NCBI GenBank assembly: GCA_934486735.1
Contig: CAKSQL010000004.1
Coordinates: forward strand, 62,001-126,000
Direction of reading: 5' to 3'
Length of the DNA: 64,000 bases
From: an uncultured Clostridia bacterium
GTDB taxonomy: Bacteria; Bacillota; Clostridia; UBA1381
Shown here: one piece after another, positions 43,486 to 52,250 of the stretch
Layout of the letters: every line of letters starts with the position of its first letter
Position numbering within the stretch: position 1 is the first letter of the stretch
Program-made: the position numbers and the translations under genes
The notes under the pieces: model-generated
Seen by the model: the letters and a program-made list of their open reading frames with translations, nothing else
What the model was told of the DNA's origin: nothing
Database searches by the model: none

Positions 43486-44895
43486 TTACTCATCCGATGC
43501 CGCGATTGTTTTGCCCATCAGCACGCCCATAACCGACGCCATCATAAGACCTCTTGTCCATCCGCTGGAGTCTCCGAGGCAGTGAAGACCCTTTATATTT
43601 GTATTGAATTTGTCGTCCATTTTTATTCTGTTGCTGTAGAATTTAAGTTCGGGTGCATAGAGCAGAGTCTCGGTCGAGGCAAAGCCGGGGACAACCTGAT
43701 CCATCGCCTGGATGAAGTTTATTATATTTGTCATTGAGCGATAGGGAAGTGCGGCGGTTATGTCGCCTGCAACCGCGTCGGGCAGGGTCGGCTTAACGTT
43801 GGACTGCGAAAGTTCTTTTGCCCATGTGCGTTTTCCGTCCAGGATATCGCCGTAGCGCTGCACAAGAATATGCCCCGCTCCGAGCATGTTTGACAGCTCG
43901 CCTATTTTTTGAGCGTATTCGATAGGCTGGTTGAACGGCTCGTTGAAGTTGTGCGAGCAGAGTATTGCAAGGTTGGTGTTGTCCGACTTAAGCTCCTTGT
44001 ATGAATGTCCGTTCACGACCGCGAGATTGTTGTCGTAGTTTTCCTGGCTGACAAAGCCGCCGGGGTTTTGGCAGAAGGTTCTGACTTTGTTTTTAAACGG
44101 CTTGGGATAGCCGATGAGTTTTGATTCGTACAAAATGCGGTTGACGGTCTCCATTACCTCGTTGCGGACCTCGACGCGCACGCCGATATCAACCGTTCCC
44201 GGCTGATGGGCGATGTTGTGCTTTGCGCAGATTTTTTCGAGCCATTCCGCGCCGCGCCTGCCTGCTGCAACAATTGTGCGGTCGGCAAAAAGCTCAAATG
44301 TGCTTTTTGATTTTACGTCGGTGACGACAATTCCGCGGCAGGTGTCGTTGTCGAGAATTATATTTGTACATTCGTGACCGAAAAGAATCTCGACTCCGTT
44401 TTCGATGAGATATTTTTCGATTGAAAGATAAAGCCGCTGTGCCTTTTCAGTGCCGAGGTGGCGTATCGGACAGTCGATAAGTCTGAGTCCCGCGCGGATG
44501 GCGCGCTTTCTTATCTCTTTGACTTCGTCATCATTGTTTATGCCCTCGATGTGAGTATCCGCGCCGAATTCCAGATAAATTTTATCGGTGTAATTTATCA
44601 TGTCCTGCGCCTTTTTCTCGCCTATAAGCTGCGGAAGATCGCCGCCGACGTCACAGCTTAATGAAAGCTTTCCGTCGGAGAATGCGCCTGCGCCGGAAAA
44701 GCCTGTTGTAATGTGGCAGAACGGCGAGCAGTTTACACAGTGTCCCGTTTTGGATTTGGGACAGTGACGGTTTTCGACCGCCTGTCCCTTTTCGATTATG
44801 ACAATCGATTTGCCTGCGTTCGAGCGTATCAGCTCCAAAGCGGTGAAAATTCCGGCAGGACCTGCGCCTACTATAACTATATCTTTCTTTTCCAT
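43486..44895 (-). CDS. FAD-dependent oxidoreductase of the COG2509 type
   Basis: 469 aa. Dinucleotide fold GAGPAGIFTALEL at residues 8-20, a Cys-rich stretch after it (CPKSKTGHCVNCSPFC), GFSGAGAFSDGKLSL, an AAGRRGAEWL segment and the C-terminal flavin-binding CLGDSSGWTRGLMMASVMG. This is a widespread uncharacterised flavoprotein family. The Cys cluster might hold a metal or be redox-active (inference). AAAGGA lies upstream. Confidence 0.88.
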   Translation of the reverse strand: MEKKDIVIVGAGPAGIFTALELIRSNAGKSIVIIEKGQAVENRHCPKSKTGHCVNCSPFCHITTGFSGAGAFSDGKLSLSCDVGGDLPQLIGEKKAQDMINYTDKIYLEFGADTHIEGINNDDEVKEIRKRAIRAGLRLIDCPIRHLGTEKAQRLYLSIEKYLIENGVEILFGHECTNIILDNDTCRGIVVTDVKSKSTFELFADRTIVAAGRRGAEWLEKICAKHNIAHQPGTVDIGVRVEVRNEVMETVNRILYESKLIGYPKPFKNKVRTFCQNPGGFVSQENYDNNLAVVNGHSYKELKSDNTNLAILCSHNFNEPFNQPIEYAQKIGELSNMLGAGHILVQRYGDILDGKRTWAKELSQSNVKPTLPDAVAGDITAALPYRSMTNIINFIQAMDQVVPGFASTETLLYAPELKFYSNRIKMDDKFNTNIKGLHCLGDSSGWTRGLMMASVMGVLMGKTIAASDE

Positions 44896-44925
44896 ACATA
44901 TTGTCCTTTCTTTTCGTTGTTTTTT

Positions 44926-46263
44926 CTATTGTTTAAGTCTGTATTTTTTGGGAAAACGGTTTTTCAAAATTCCCTCCGATGCCTTGCCCCAGCCTATCGG
45001 AAATCCGTCCGCAAGAACGCATATCCAGCCTTTTCCGGAGCAGGGCAGCGTCTCACCTCTGAGATATCGCGAAAGCTCGTCGGAATCCGATGCGAGCGTT
45101 ATTGTTTTTGCAAAATCATCGGCGGACAGAGCAAGGCAGAGTGCGTGTGACGGCTCAAAGCGTTTCTTTTTGCATACTCCGAGGTATTGCCCTGCGCGGA
45201 TTGTCTTTATTCGGCTCAGGTCAATGTCGGCACGCAGGAGATAAAGATGCTCTCCGAAGCTGAAAAATTTTCCGCGCAACTCGGTTTTGAGCACGTTTTT
45301 TGCAAATTCGGAAAATTCCCCGGGCGGTGCCGATGTGACGGGCGTTTCGCGGCTCGGCGGCGTGCCGTCCTTTTTAAACAGCGCCATAAAGTGTCCCTCG
45401 CCGTCGCTTGTGTGAGGAAATATGCGCTTTGTGTATGTCATATCGGTGTTGTTTTTTGTCCATTCGCGCCTGCCGTCCGACAAGCCGGATAAGTTTATCG
45501 GCACAAGCGACATGTCGGGGTATTCCGACAGAATATATTCCGCATTCTGCTCATTTTCCTCGGGTGCAAATGTGCATGTCGAGTATATCAGATATCCCCC
45601 CGGACGGAGCATTTTTACGGCACAGTCGAGAATGTGCCGCTGTCTCAGCGCGCAGGAGAGCGTGTGTGCAATGCTCCACTCGGTGACAGCCTGCGGCTCT
45701 TTTCGGAACATTCCCTCGCCCGAACATGGGGCATCGACAATTATTTTGTCGAAAAATTCCGGAAATTTGCCCGAAAGGCGGTCGGGTGATTCGTTTGTAA
45801 CCACAGCATTTTGCACGCCGCACCGTTCGAGATTCTCGGCTAAAATTTCCGCTCGTGACGGAATTATTTCGTTTGCAACCAAAAGTCCTTTGCCTGCAAG
45901 CTTTTCGGCGGCTTGTGTGGATTTTCCTCCGGGAGCGGCGCATAAATCCAGGACATAGTCGCCCGGCTCTATCGGCAGAGCAGAAACCGGTGCCATTGCC
46001 GACGGCTCCTGGAAGTACAAAAGTCCGGCAATGTGGTATGGGTGATTGCCGCTCACAGCCGATTTGTCAACATAAAATCCGTTTTTGCACCATGGAACAC
46101 GCCGATACAAACCGAGTTTGGATATCACCATGTCCTCGGCGGACGGCTTTGTTATTCTCACTCCGCGGTACTCCGGATTGTTTGAAAACGCGGCTGAAAA
46201 TGCTTCATATTCATCGTGCAGCATGTTTTTCATACGCGCCTTAAAATCAAGCGGTAGATTCAT
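44926..46263 (-). CDS. RsmF-type rRNA (cytosine-C5)-methyltransferase
   Basis: 445 aa, NOL1/NOP2/Sun family. SAM site DLCAAPGGKSTQAAEKL, then DAPCSGEGMFRKEP with one catalytic Cys and YSTCTFAPEENE with the other. The C-terminal third (from about residue 300) is the RsmF_methyltransf/PUA-like RNA-binding region ending with GWGKASEGILKNRFPK. GGAAAGG precedes the ATG. It shares direction and close spacing with the flavoprotein and cls genes. Confidence 0.92.
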   Translation of the reverse strand: MNLPLDFKARMKNMLHDEYEAFSAAFSNNPEYRGVRITKPSAEDMVISKLGLYRRVPWCKNGFYVDKSAVSGNHPYHIAGLLYFQEPSAMAPVSALPIEPGDYVLDLCAAPGGKSTQAAEKLAGKGLLVANEIIPSRAEILAENLERCGVQNAVVTNESPDRLSGKFPEFFDKIIVDAPCSGEGMFRKEPQAVTEWSIAHTLSCALRQRHILDCAVKMLRPGGYLIYSTCTFAPEENEQNAEYILSEYPDMSLVPINLSGLSDGRREWTKNNTDMTYTKRIFPHTSDGEGHFMALFKKDGTPPSRETPVTSAPPGEFSEFAKNVLKTELRGKFFSFGEHLYLLRADIDLSRIKTIRAGQYLGVCKKKRFEPSHALCLALSADDFAKTITLASDSDELSRYLRGETLPCSGKGWICVLADGFPIGWGKASEGILKNRFPKKYRLKQ

Positions 46264-46284
46264 GAAATTTTCCTTTCCGTAATA

Positions 46285-47715
46285 TTACATAATCGGTGAA
46301 AACAGGCGGAAAAAACCCTCGCACATCACTGTGCGCAGACCGCGCCTGTTATATTCGTCAAGCGTCAGAGCCTTGCATTTTTCCTGGTCGGCAAGAAAAA
46401 TATCGCGGCATTTTCCGCACACCTTTTTGCCGTACATAAACGCATTAAGCTCAAAGTGCAGCTGAAAGCTGCGTATATCTATATTTGTCGTACCTATGGT
46501 CGATACCTCGTCATCAACAACAATGCTTTTTGAATGTATAAAGCCGGGATAAAGGTAAACCTTTGCGCCTGCCTCCAGGAGCGCGCCCATATAGGAAAGC
46601 GTTGTGTAGTACACATATAGCTTGTCCGGCGTGCCGGGAATCATCACGCGCACGTCCACGCCCGATTCCGCCGCGGTTGTGACAGCGGTCAGAAATGCCT
46701 GATCCGGCACAAAGTACGGAGTCTGGATATATGCATATTTCACGGCACTGTACAGCATCTGTATCATGCCGCACTTGACCTCCTCGGCAGGGGAGTCGGG
46801 ACCGCACGCGGCGATCTGAATCGGTGTATCCGCACCGCTTGCGGGAGTCTGCATCGGGAAGAATTTCGAAAGACGGTTGGTGAGTCTTTCGTTGGTGGAA
46901 AATTCCCAGTCGAGCGCAAAGTATTTTTGTATTTCGTTCACTGCACTGCCGGTGATACGCATGTGCGTGTCGCGCCACACGAGCTTTTTGCGGCTCAAGT
47001 ATTCGTCTCCGATATTCATTCCGCCGAGATATGCGATTTTTCCGTCTATAACGGCGATTTTTCTATGGTTTCGGTGGTTCAGCTTGGAAAATGAAAACAG
47101 CCGTACCGGGAAAAATTCCGCGACGTGACCGTAGGGACACTTGCCGAGCTTTCGGAAAGAGCGGCGCGGCGTGAGAATTGAGCCGAAACCGTCGTACAAA
47201 AGCCGAACCTCCACACCCTCATTCGCCTTTCTTGTAAGAGCGTCCAAAACCCTTTTGCCTATGTCGTCGTTGTGTATTATAAAGTATAAAAGGTTAATCG
47301 AATCCTTTGCGTTTTCTATGTCATGAAGCAGACTTTTGAACTTTTCATTGCCGTCGGTTATAATCTGCACTTTGTTGTCGTAAGTACAAATGCTGTGCGC
47401 ATCGTTGAGCAGATATTTGTATAGATTGGCGTGACGGCGCAGCTCGGGAGTGGGAAGTATGTCGTCCTCGGCAGGCTTTAAAAAGGTCTTTAATATATTG
47501 TTGTTAAGCTCCATTTTTTGAACATAGTGCTTTTTGGTGTGCTTTTTAAGACCGTAGCCGAAAATAAGAAAGAGCAAAACCCCCAAAAAAGGCAGCATTA
47601 AAAAGCACATAACCCATGCCATGGATACGGCGGGTTCGCGGCGGTCAAAAAATATCACACCTATCATAAATATGAAATTTATTGCATAGCCTATGAGCAA
47701 TATATTGACAGTCAT
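46285..47715 (-). CDS. cls: Cardiolipin synthase
   Basis: 476 aa phospholipase D superfamily enzyme. Two N-terminal membrane segments, then two HKD motifs: HRNHRKIAVIDG (first) and HSKSIVVDDEVSTIGTTNID (second). It condenses phosphatidylglycerol into cardiolipin. GGAGG lies 7 bases before ATG 47715. Confidence 0.95.
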   Translation of the reverse strand: MTVNILLIGYAINFIFMIGVIFFDRREPAVSMAWVMCFLMLPFLGVLLFLIFGYGLKKHTKKHYVQKMELNNNILKTFLKPAEDDILPTPELRRHANLYKYLLNDAHSICTYDNKVQIITDGNEKFKSLLHDIENAKDSINLLYFIIHNDDIGKRVLDALTRKANEGVEVRLLYDGFGSILTPRRSFRKLGKCPYGHVAEFFPVRLFSFSKLNHRNHRKIAVIDGKIAYLGGMNIGDEYLSRKKLVWRDTHMRITGSAVNEIQKYFALDWEFSTNERLTNRLSKFFPMQTPASGADTPIQIAACGPDSPAEEVKCGMIQMLYSAVKYAYIQTPYFVPDQAFLTAVTTAAESGVDVRVMIPGTPDKLYVYYTTLSYMGALLEAGAKVYLYPGFIHSKSIVVDDEVSTIGTTNIDIRSFQLHFELNAFMYGKKVCGKCRDIFLADQEKCKALTLDEYNRRGLRTVMCEGFFRLFSPIM

Positions 47716-47731
47716 TGCCTAACCTCCAAAA

Positions 47732-48181
47732 TCACATTCGGCGTTTTCCGGACAGAGCGGAAATTACAAAATAGCATAATGCCGCAAGCAAAACGCCGAT
47801 AAAATCTATCCAAATGTCGGTCACAAGCGAGCCTCTGCCGCTGACAAAGTTTTGTATAAGCTCGTCGGTGCATGCCGTGATGAGACCGAAAAACAAGACG
47901 TATACGATTCGCTGAGAAAATTTCGATTTCCCGAAAAAATATGCAAGAGAAAAGAAAAAGCCCTGCATAAAGAACTCGGCAATGTGCGCCAGTTTGCGGA
48001 TAATAACCGTAACCGTACCGCTGTCAAGCCGTGAGCCGAAACGCGCAAATTCTCTGATTACAAAATTTACTATAACGCCGCTCGATGTGCTCGATTCGGC
48101 GGCATTTTGCAGCGAATTGTGGAATATAAAGCAGGTTGCCGCAGCACCGAGAGCGGCAAATAATGCCGATTTATGTTTCAT
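47732..48181 (-). CDS. VanZ-like family membrane protein
   Basis: 149 aa, four hydrophobic segments, with KLAHIAEFFMQGFFFSLAYFF and TACTDELIQNFVSGRGSLVTDIWIDFIG as in VanZ-like proteins. VanZ itself gives low-level teicoplanin resistance, but most family members have no known role. ATG 48181 follows GGGAG by about 10 bases; the GTG at 48211 is less likely. Confidence 0.88.
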   Translation of the reverse strand: MKHKSALFAALGAAATCFIFHNSLQNAAESSTSSGVIVNFVIREFARFGSRLDSGTVTVIIRKLAHIAEFFMQGFFFSLAYFFGKSKFSQRIVYVLFFGLITACTDELIQNFVSGRGSLVTDIWIDFIGVLLAALCYFVISALSGKRRM

Positions 48182-48215
48182 ATCTGTATATCTCCCGAAT
48201 AAATTAGTCACTCTC

Positions 48216-48244
48216 AGTATAACATATTTTCGGGAGTTTTACAA
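48216..48244 (-). promoter_or_regulatory. Promoter of the vanZ-like/cls direction
   Basis: Minus-strand TTGTAA and TATACT, 17-base spacer. Confidence 0.6.
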
Positions 48245-48295
48245 TATCTTATTAAAAATATTATAAAAATCACTGACAAATGTGTAATTTTACTA

Positions 48296-48324
48296 TTGCT
48301 ATTTTTTTCATAATATTATATAAT
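48296..48324 (+). promoter_or_regulatory. Promoter of the surface-polymer cluster
   Basis: TTGCTA and TATAAT, 17-base spacer, about 70 bases before the first glycosyltransferase; divergent from the vanZ-like promoter. Confidence 0.55.
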
Positions 48325-48394
48325 ATATAGGTAATTATAAAAATTGAATGATTTTAGGCTGCATATATAATGGAAGGAGAAAAAAGGGACACCG

Positions 48395-49516
48395 ATGAAA
48401 AAAAATATTTTGATGCTGCTCATGAAGCTGGATATAGGCGGAGCGGAGACGCACGTCGTCGAGCTGTCGAAGGAGCTTAAAAAGAGAGGATACAATATTA
48501 TAATAGCTTCAAACGGGGGCGTGTATACAAAGGAGCTTGAGGAGGCAGGGATAAAGCATTACAATGTTCCGCTGCAGAACAAGCACCCCAAAAATGTTAT
48601 CAAGTCATTTAAGCTGATAAAGAAAATAATCGAGGACGAAAAAATAGATATCGTTCATTCGCATGCGAGAATACCCTCGTACATCGCAGGGAAGCTGCAT
48701 AAAAGAATGAAATTCACTTTTGTGACAACGGCGCACTGGGTGTTCACAACCAAGTACGGACTTAAATATATAACCGACTGGGGCGAAAAAACGATTGCGG
48801 TCAGCGAGGATATAAAGGAATATCTGATAAAGAACTATCACCTCCCGGCGGAGAATATCAGGGTGACAATCAACGGAATCGACACCGATAAATTTTCGCC
48901 CGATACCGATACGAGTGCGATCAGAAAGGAATTCGGCATAGAGCCGGAGGACAGGCTTATAGTATACGTGAGCAGAATGGACGTCGACAGAAGTCTTGCC
49001 GCGCATATGCTTATCAATATAGTGCCGAAACTTGATACGATAGTGGATAATATAAAGGTGCTTGTTGTCGGCGGCGGAAATGATTTTGAAAATATTCAAA
49101 AAGAGGCGGACACTGTTAATGTCGAGTTGGGCAGAAAGGCAGTAATTACAACCGGGGCAAGAACCGATATCAACAGGCTTGTTGCGCCGGCAGAGCTTTT
49201 TGTGGGCGTGTCAAGAGCGGCTCTTGAGGCAATGGCTGCCGGGAAGCCGACAATAATTGCGGGCAATGAGGGATATATAGGTCTTTTTGATGAGGATAAG
49301 GCAGAGCTTGCATATTCCACAAACTTCTGCTGCCGCGGCTGCCCCGGGACAAGTGAAGAAACGCTGGCACAGGATATAGGCGGATTTTTCGGAATGTGGG
49401 ACGAGGATAAGGACAAGCTTTCAAAATTTTCGAGAGAGTTTGTTAAACAACGCTATTCAGTCAAGGTTATGGCGGATGATGCCGAAGCGATATACAAAGC
49501 GGCGGAAAAGAAATAA
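48395..49516 (+). CDS. GT4-family glycosyltransferase
   Basis: 373 aa, GT-B fold. N-terminal LDIGGAETHVVELSKELKKRGY is the acceptor-side glycine loop; VHSHARIPSYIAGKL follows; the C-terminal donor domain has VSRAALEAMAAGKPTIIAGNEG with the usual acidic residue. It would transfer a sugar from a nucleotide donor to a lipid-linked acceptor; sugar unknown. AAAAAGGGA precedes the ATG. First gene of the cluster with csaB and murJ. Confidence 0.9.
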   Translation: MKKNILMLLMKLDIGGAETHVVELSKELKKRGYNIIIASNGGVYTKELEEAGIKHYNVPLQNKHPKNVIKSFKLIKKIIEDEKIDIVHSHARIPSYIAGKLHKRMKFTFVTTAHWVFTTKYGLKYITDWGEKTIAVSEDIKEYLIKNYHLPAENIRVTINGIDTDKFSPDTDTSAIRKEFGIEPEDRLIVYVSRMDVDRSLAAHMLINIVPKLDTIVDNIKVLVVGGGNDFENIQKEADTVNVELGRKAVITTGARTDINRLVAPAELFVGVSRAALEAMAAGKPTIIAGNEGYIGLFDEDKAELAYSTNFCCRGCPGTSEETLAQDIGGFFGMWDEDKDKLSKFSREFVKQRYSVKVMADDAEAIYKAAEKK

Positions 49517-49587
49517 AGCGCATTTGGCGGAAGTGCGGCGCGTTTTGGGCGCACGCTTTTGAGAAGATTCGGAAAGGACTGATTTTT

Positions 49588-50691
49588 TTGAGCGATATTC
49601 TTATTTCGGGATATTACGGCTTCAAAAACAGCGGTGATGATGCGCTTTTGCTTGCAATTGTGCAGGATTTGAAAAAGTATAAGCCTGATGTTTCGCTGGA
49701 GGTTTTGTCAAAGGCTCCGAAAGAGACATCATCGGTCTACGGCGTGAAGGCGATAGACCGTATGAATCCGTTTGCGGTAATCGGCGGAATACGCAGGTGC
49801 AAAATGCTGCTGTCCGGCGGCGGAACGCTGATTCAGGACGGAACAAGCACAAAATCACTGCTTTACTATCTTACAATAATAAAAACGGCGCATCTTCTCG
49901 GAAAAAAGGTTATGCTGTACTCCAACGGAATAGGACCTTTGAGAGAAGAACACCGCGAAATGACAAGGAAAGTTTTAAACAAGGCGGATATTATAACTTT
50001 GAGGGACGAGGCATCCTTGAAAGAGCTTGAAAGCCTCGGCGTTGACAAGCCGGAGATAATACTAACCGCCGACCCGGCATTCGATATCGAATGTACAAAG
50101 GACGGGACGAGACTTTTGAAAGGACTCGGGATTTTCCCGGACGAAAAGTATGTCTGTTTCTCGGTCAGAAACTGGAAAAAGGCAAGCGATAACTTTTGTG
50201 ATGAGATTGCGGCGGCGGCGGATTATATTATGAATAAATATAAATATAAGGTTTGTTTTCTGCCAATGCAGCCTGAAAAGGATACCGAGATAACGCACAG
50301 GATTCAAAAGCTGATGAAAAACCGAAGCATGTGCCTTGAAGGAAGAAGCAGTATCGAGGAAATTATGGCAGTAATCCGCAAGGCGGAGATTTGTATCGGA
50401 ATGAGGCTGCACAGCCTTATTTATGCAGCGAGTGCGAAAGTGCCTGTGATAGGTCTTGTATACGATGCAAAGGTTGCGGGATTTATGGACTATATCAATC
50501 AGCATTGCTATCTTGACGCAGAGAATATCAGCAGTGAGGAACTTATAAAAACGATTGACGAATGTATTCCCAGGCTGCCGCAGATAAAAGAGGAAATCGG
50601 AGAAAATTTGGTTTTGCTGAGAAAAAAGGCAGAGTCGAATGCGGAATATGCAATAAAACTCCTCGATGGTGAGAGGGGGCGGCGGTCGTGA
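49588..50691 (+). CDS. csaB: Polysaccharide pyruvyl transferase CsaB
   Basis: 367 aa. ILISGYYGFKNSGDDALLLAI at the N-terminus, LLSGGGTLIQDGTS and GMRLHSLIYAASAKVPVIGLVYD are the family's signatures. CsaB adds ketal-linked pyruvate to a secondary cell-wall polymer, which then holds S-layer proteins through SLH domains. The start is TTG, 10 bases after GGAAAGG. It overlaps murJ by 4 bases. Confidence 0.93.
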   Translation: MSDILISGYYGFKNSGDDALLLAIVQDLKKYKPDVSLEVLSKAPKETSSVYGVKAIDRMNPFAVIGGIRRCKMLLSGGGTLIQDGTSTKSLLYYLTIIKTAHLLGKKVMLYSNGIGPLREEHREMTRKVLNKADIITLRDEASLKELESLGVDKPEIILTADPAFDIECTKDGTRLLKGLGIFPDEKYVCFSVRNWKKASDNFCDEIAAAADYIMNKYKYKVCFLPMQPEKDTEITHRIQKLMKNRSMCLEGRSSIEEIMAVIRKAEICIGMRLHSLIYAASAKVPVIGLVYDAKVAGFMDYINQHCYLDAENISSEELIKTIDECIPRLPQIKEEIGENLVLLRKKAESNAEYAIKLLDGERGRRS

Positions 50692-52211
50692 CAAAATCCA
50701 AAGGAATTTTAAAAACCGCCGGGTTTATGGCTATTGCAACGCTCCTTGCAAAGCTTTGCGGACTGGCGAGGGAAACTCTGATTGCCGCGTATTTTTCAAC
50801 CGGCAGCGAGGGCAGTGCCTACCTGACCGCGACGCAGCTGCCGATTACGCTTTTCGATATAGTTATAGGCGGAGTTATCTCAGCGTCGTTTATTCCTATA
50901 TTTAATGACCTGCTGGAAAAAAAGGATAAAAAGGCGGCAATGAATTTTGCAAACAGATTCATTTGCCTGATTTTAATTATATCAATATTGATATCGGTGT
51001 TCGGCATAGTTTTTGCCGACGGACTCATAACATTGATAGCGCCGAAATTCGATGTCGCCACACACGATTTGGCGGCGGTGCTTTCGTCAATCATGTTCCC
51101 GATGATAATATTTACGGGACTGGCATTCTCATTTGTCGGGATTTTGCAGACGTTTGGGGAATTTAACATCCCTGCCGTCATGAGCCTTATATCGAATCTC
51201 GCGGTAATTGCTTATTTTCCGCTGTTCGGAAAAAAATTCGGCGTGTACGGACTCTCGGTTGCGATGCTCTTTTCATGGAGCTTGCAGGTGTTTGTCCAGA
51301 TTCCGTCACTTAAAAAATTCGGCTTTTCCTTTAAGCCGACGCTTAAAATATGGAATGAGGATATAAAGCGCGCAATGCTGCTTGCCGGACCGATGCTTAT
51401 AAGCACATGGGTTCAGCCGCTTTATTCGATAGTAAATACAAGAATTGCATCGGGTTTTGACGGAGCTGTGCCGATTTTAAATTATGCAAACAGGTTATAT
51501 ATTGTAGTGACCGGAGTTTTCTCATTTGTGGTTACGAATCTTATATTTCCGAAGCTTTCGAGAGCAAATTCGGCAAACTGTACCGAGGAGACAAACTCGC
51601 TTATTGTCACCTCGATGAAAGCCGTAACGATGGTTATACTGCCGATAATGGCAGTGTTCACCATACTGCCCGAGCCTATAATAACGGTTATATATAAGCA
51701 TGGAAAATTTGATGCCGTTGCCGAAACCTCGCTCGCGCTTGCGTGCTATTCAGTCGGCATGATAGGAATGTCGTTGAATGAAGTGCTTTCAAAGTCATTC
51801 TTCTCCATGCAAAACTCCAAAACTCCTATGGTTAATGCAATAATAAGTATGGTTTGCAATATTATTCTTGCATATGCTCTTTCGGCAAAACTTGCTGTCG
51901 GCGGATTGGCGCTCGCGGCGGCATTCGGCTCGATAATAAACGCATTTTTGAATTATATCTGCATGAGGAAAAAGCGCGGAAAGCTGTTTTCCGCCGCCGA
52001 CCGAATCGATATAGTGAAAATTGTTGTTTCGGCGCTCGTTATGGCAGGAGTGATATTGTGCGTATATCTGCCGCTTAAAAACTGGGCAAGGACAGGAATC
52101 GTGCAGAGCCTCGCTGCCGGAGCGGCGGCAGGACTTGCAGGCATTGCTGCATATGCGGCGGCAATGTTTATAAGCGGAGAAAGCGAGATAAAAGGCTTGC
52201 TTAAAAAATAA
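50688..52211 (+). CDS. murJ: MurJ/MviN-family lipid flippase
   Basis: 507 aa with about 14 membrane helices, MOP superfamily. N-terminal KTAGFMAIATLLAKLCGLARETLIAAYF and the NYANRLYIVVTGVFSF...NLIFPKLSRA region are typical of MurJ. It flips lipid II, or a related undecaprenyl-linked unit, across the membrane. GTG start within the csaB stop (GTGA). Its place between csaB and an O-antigen-ligase-like gene leaves open whether it serves peptidoglycan or the surface polymer. Confidence 0.92.
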   Translation: MTKSKGILKTAGFMAIATLLAKLCGLARETLIAAYFSTGSEGSAYLTATQLPITLFDIVIGGVISASFIPIFNDLLEKKDKKAAMNFANRFICLILIISILISVFGIVFADGLITLIAPKFDVATHDLAAVLSSIMFPMIIFTGLAFSFVGILQTFGEFNIPAVMSLISNLAVIAYFPLFGKKFGVYGLSVAMLFSWSLQVFVQIPSLKKFGFSFKPTLKIWNEDIKRAMLLAGPMLISTWVQPLYSIVNTRIASGFDGAVPILNYANRLYIVVTGVFSFVVTNLIFPKLSRANSANCTEETNSLIVTSMKAVTMVILPIMAVFTILPEPIITVIYKHGKFDAVAETSLALACYSVGMIGMSLNEVLSKSFFSMQNSKTPMVNAIISMVCNIILAYALSAKLAVGGLALAAAFGSIINAFLNYICMRKKRGKLFSAADRIDIVKIVVSALVMAGVILCVYLPLKNWARTGIVQSLAAGAAAGLAGIAAYAAAMFISGESEIKGLLKK

Positions 52212-52250
52212 TTTCTGAAATTTTATAAGGAAAGGAATGATTCTGATAAA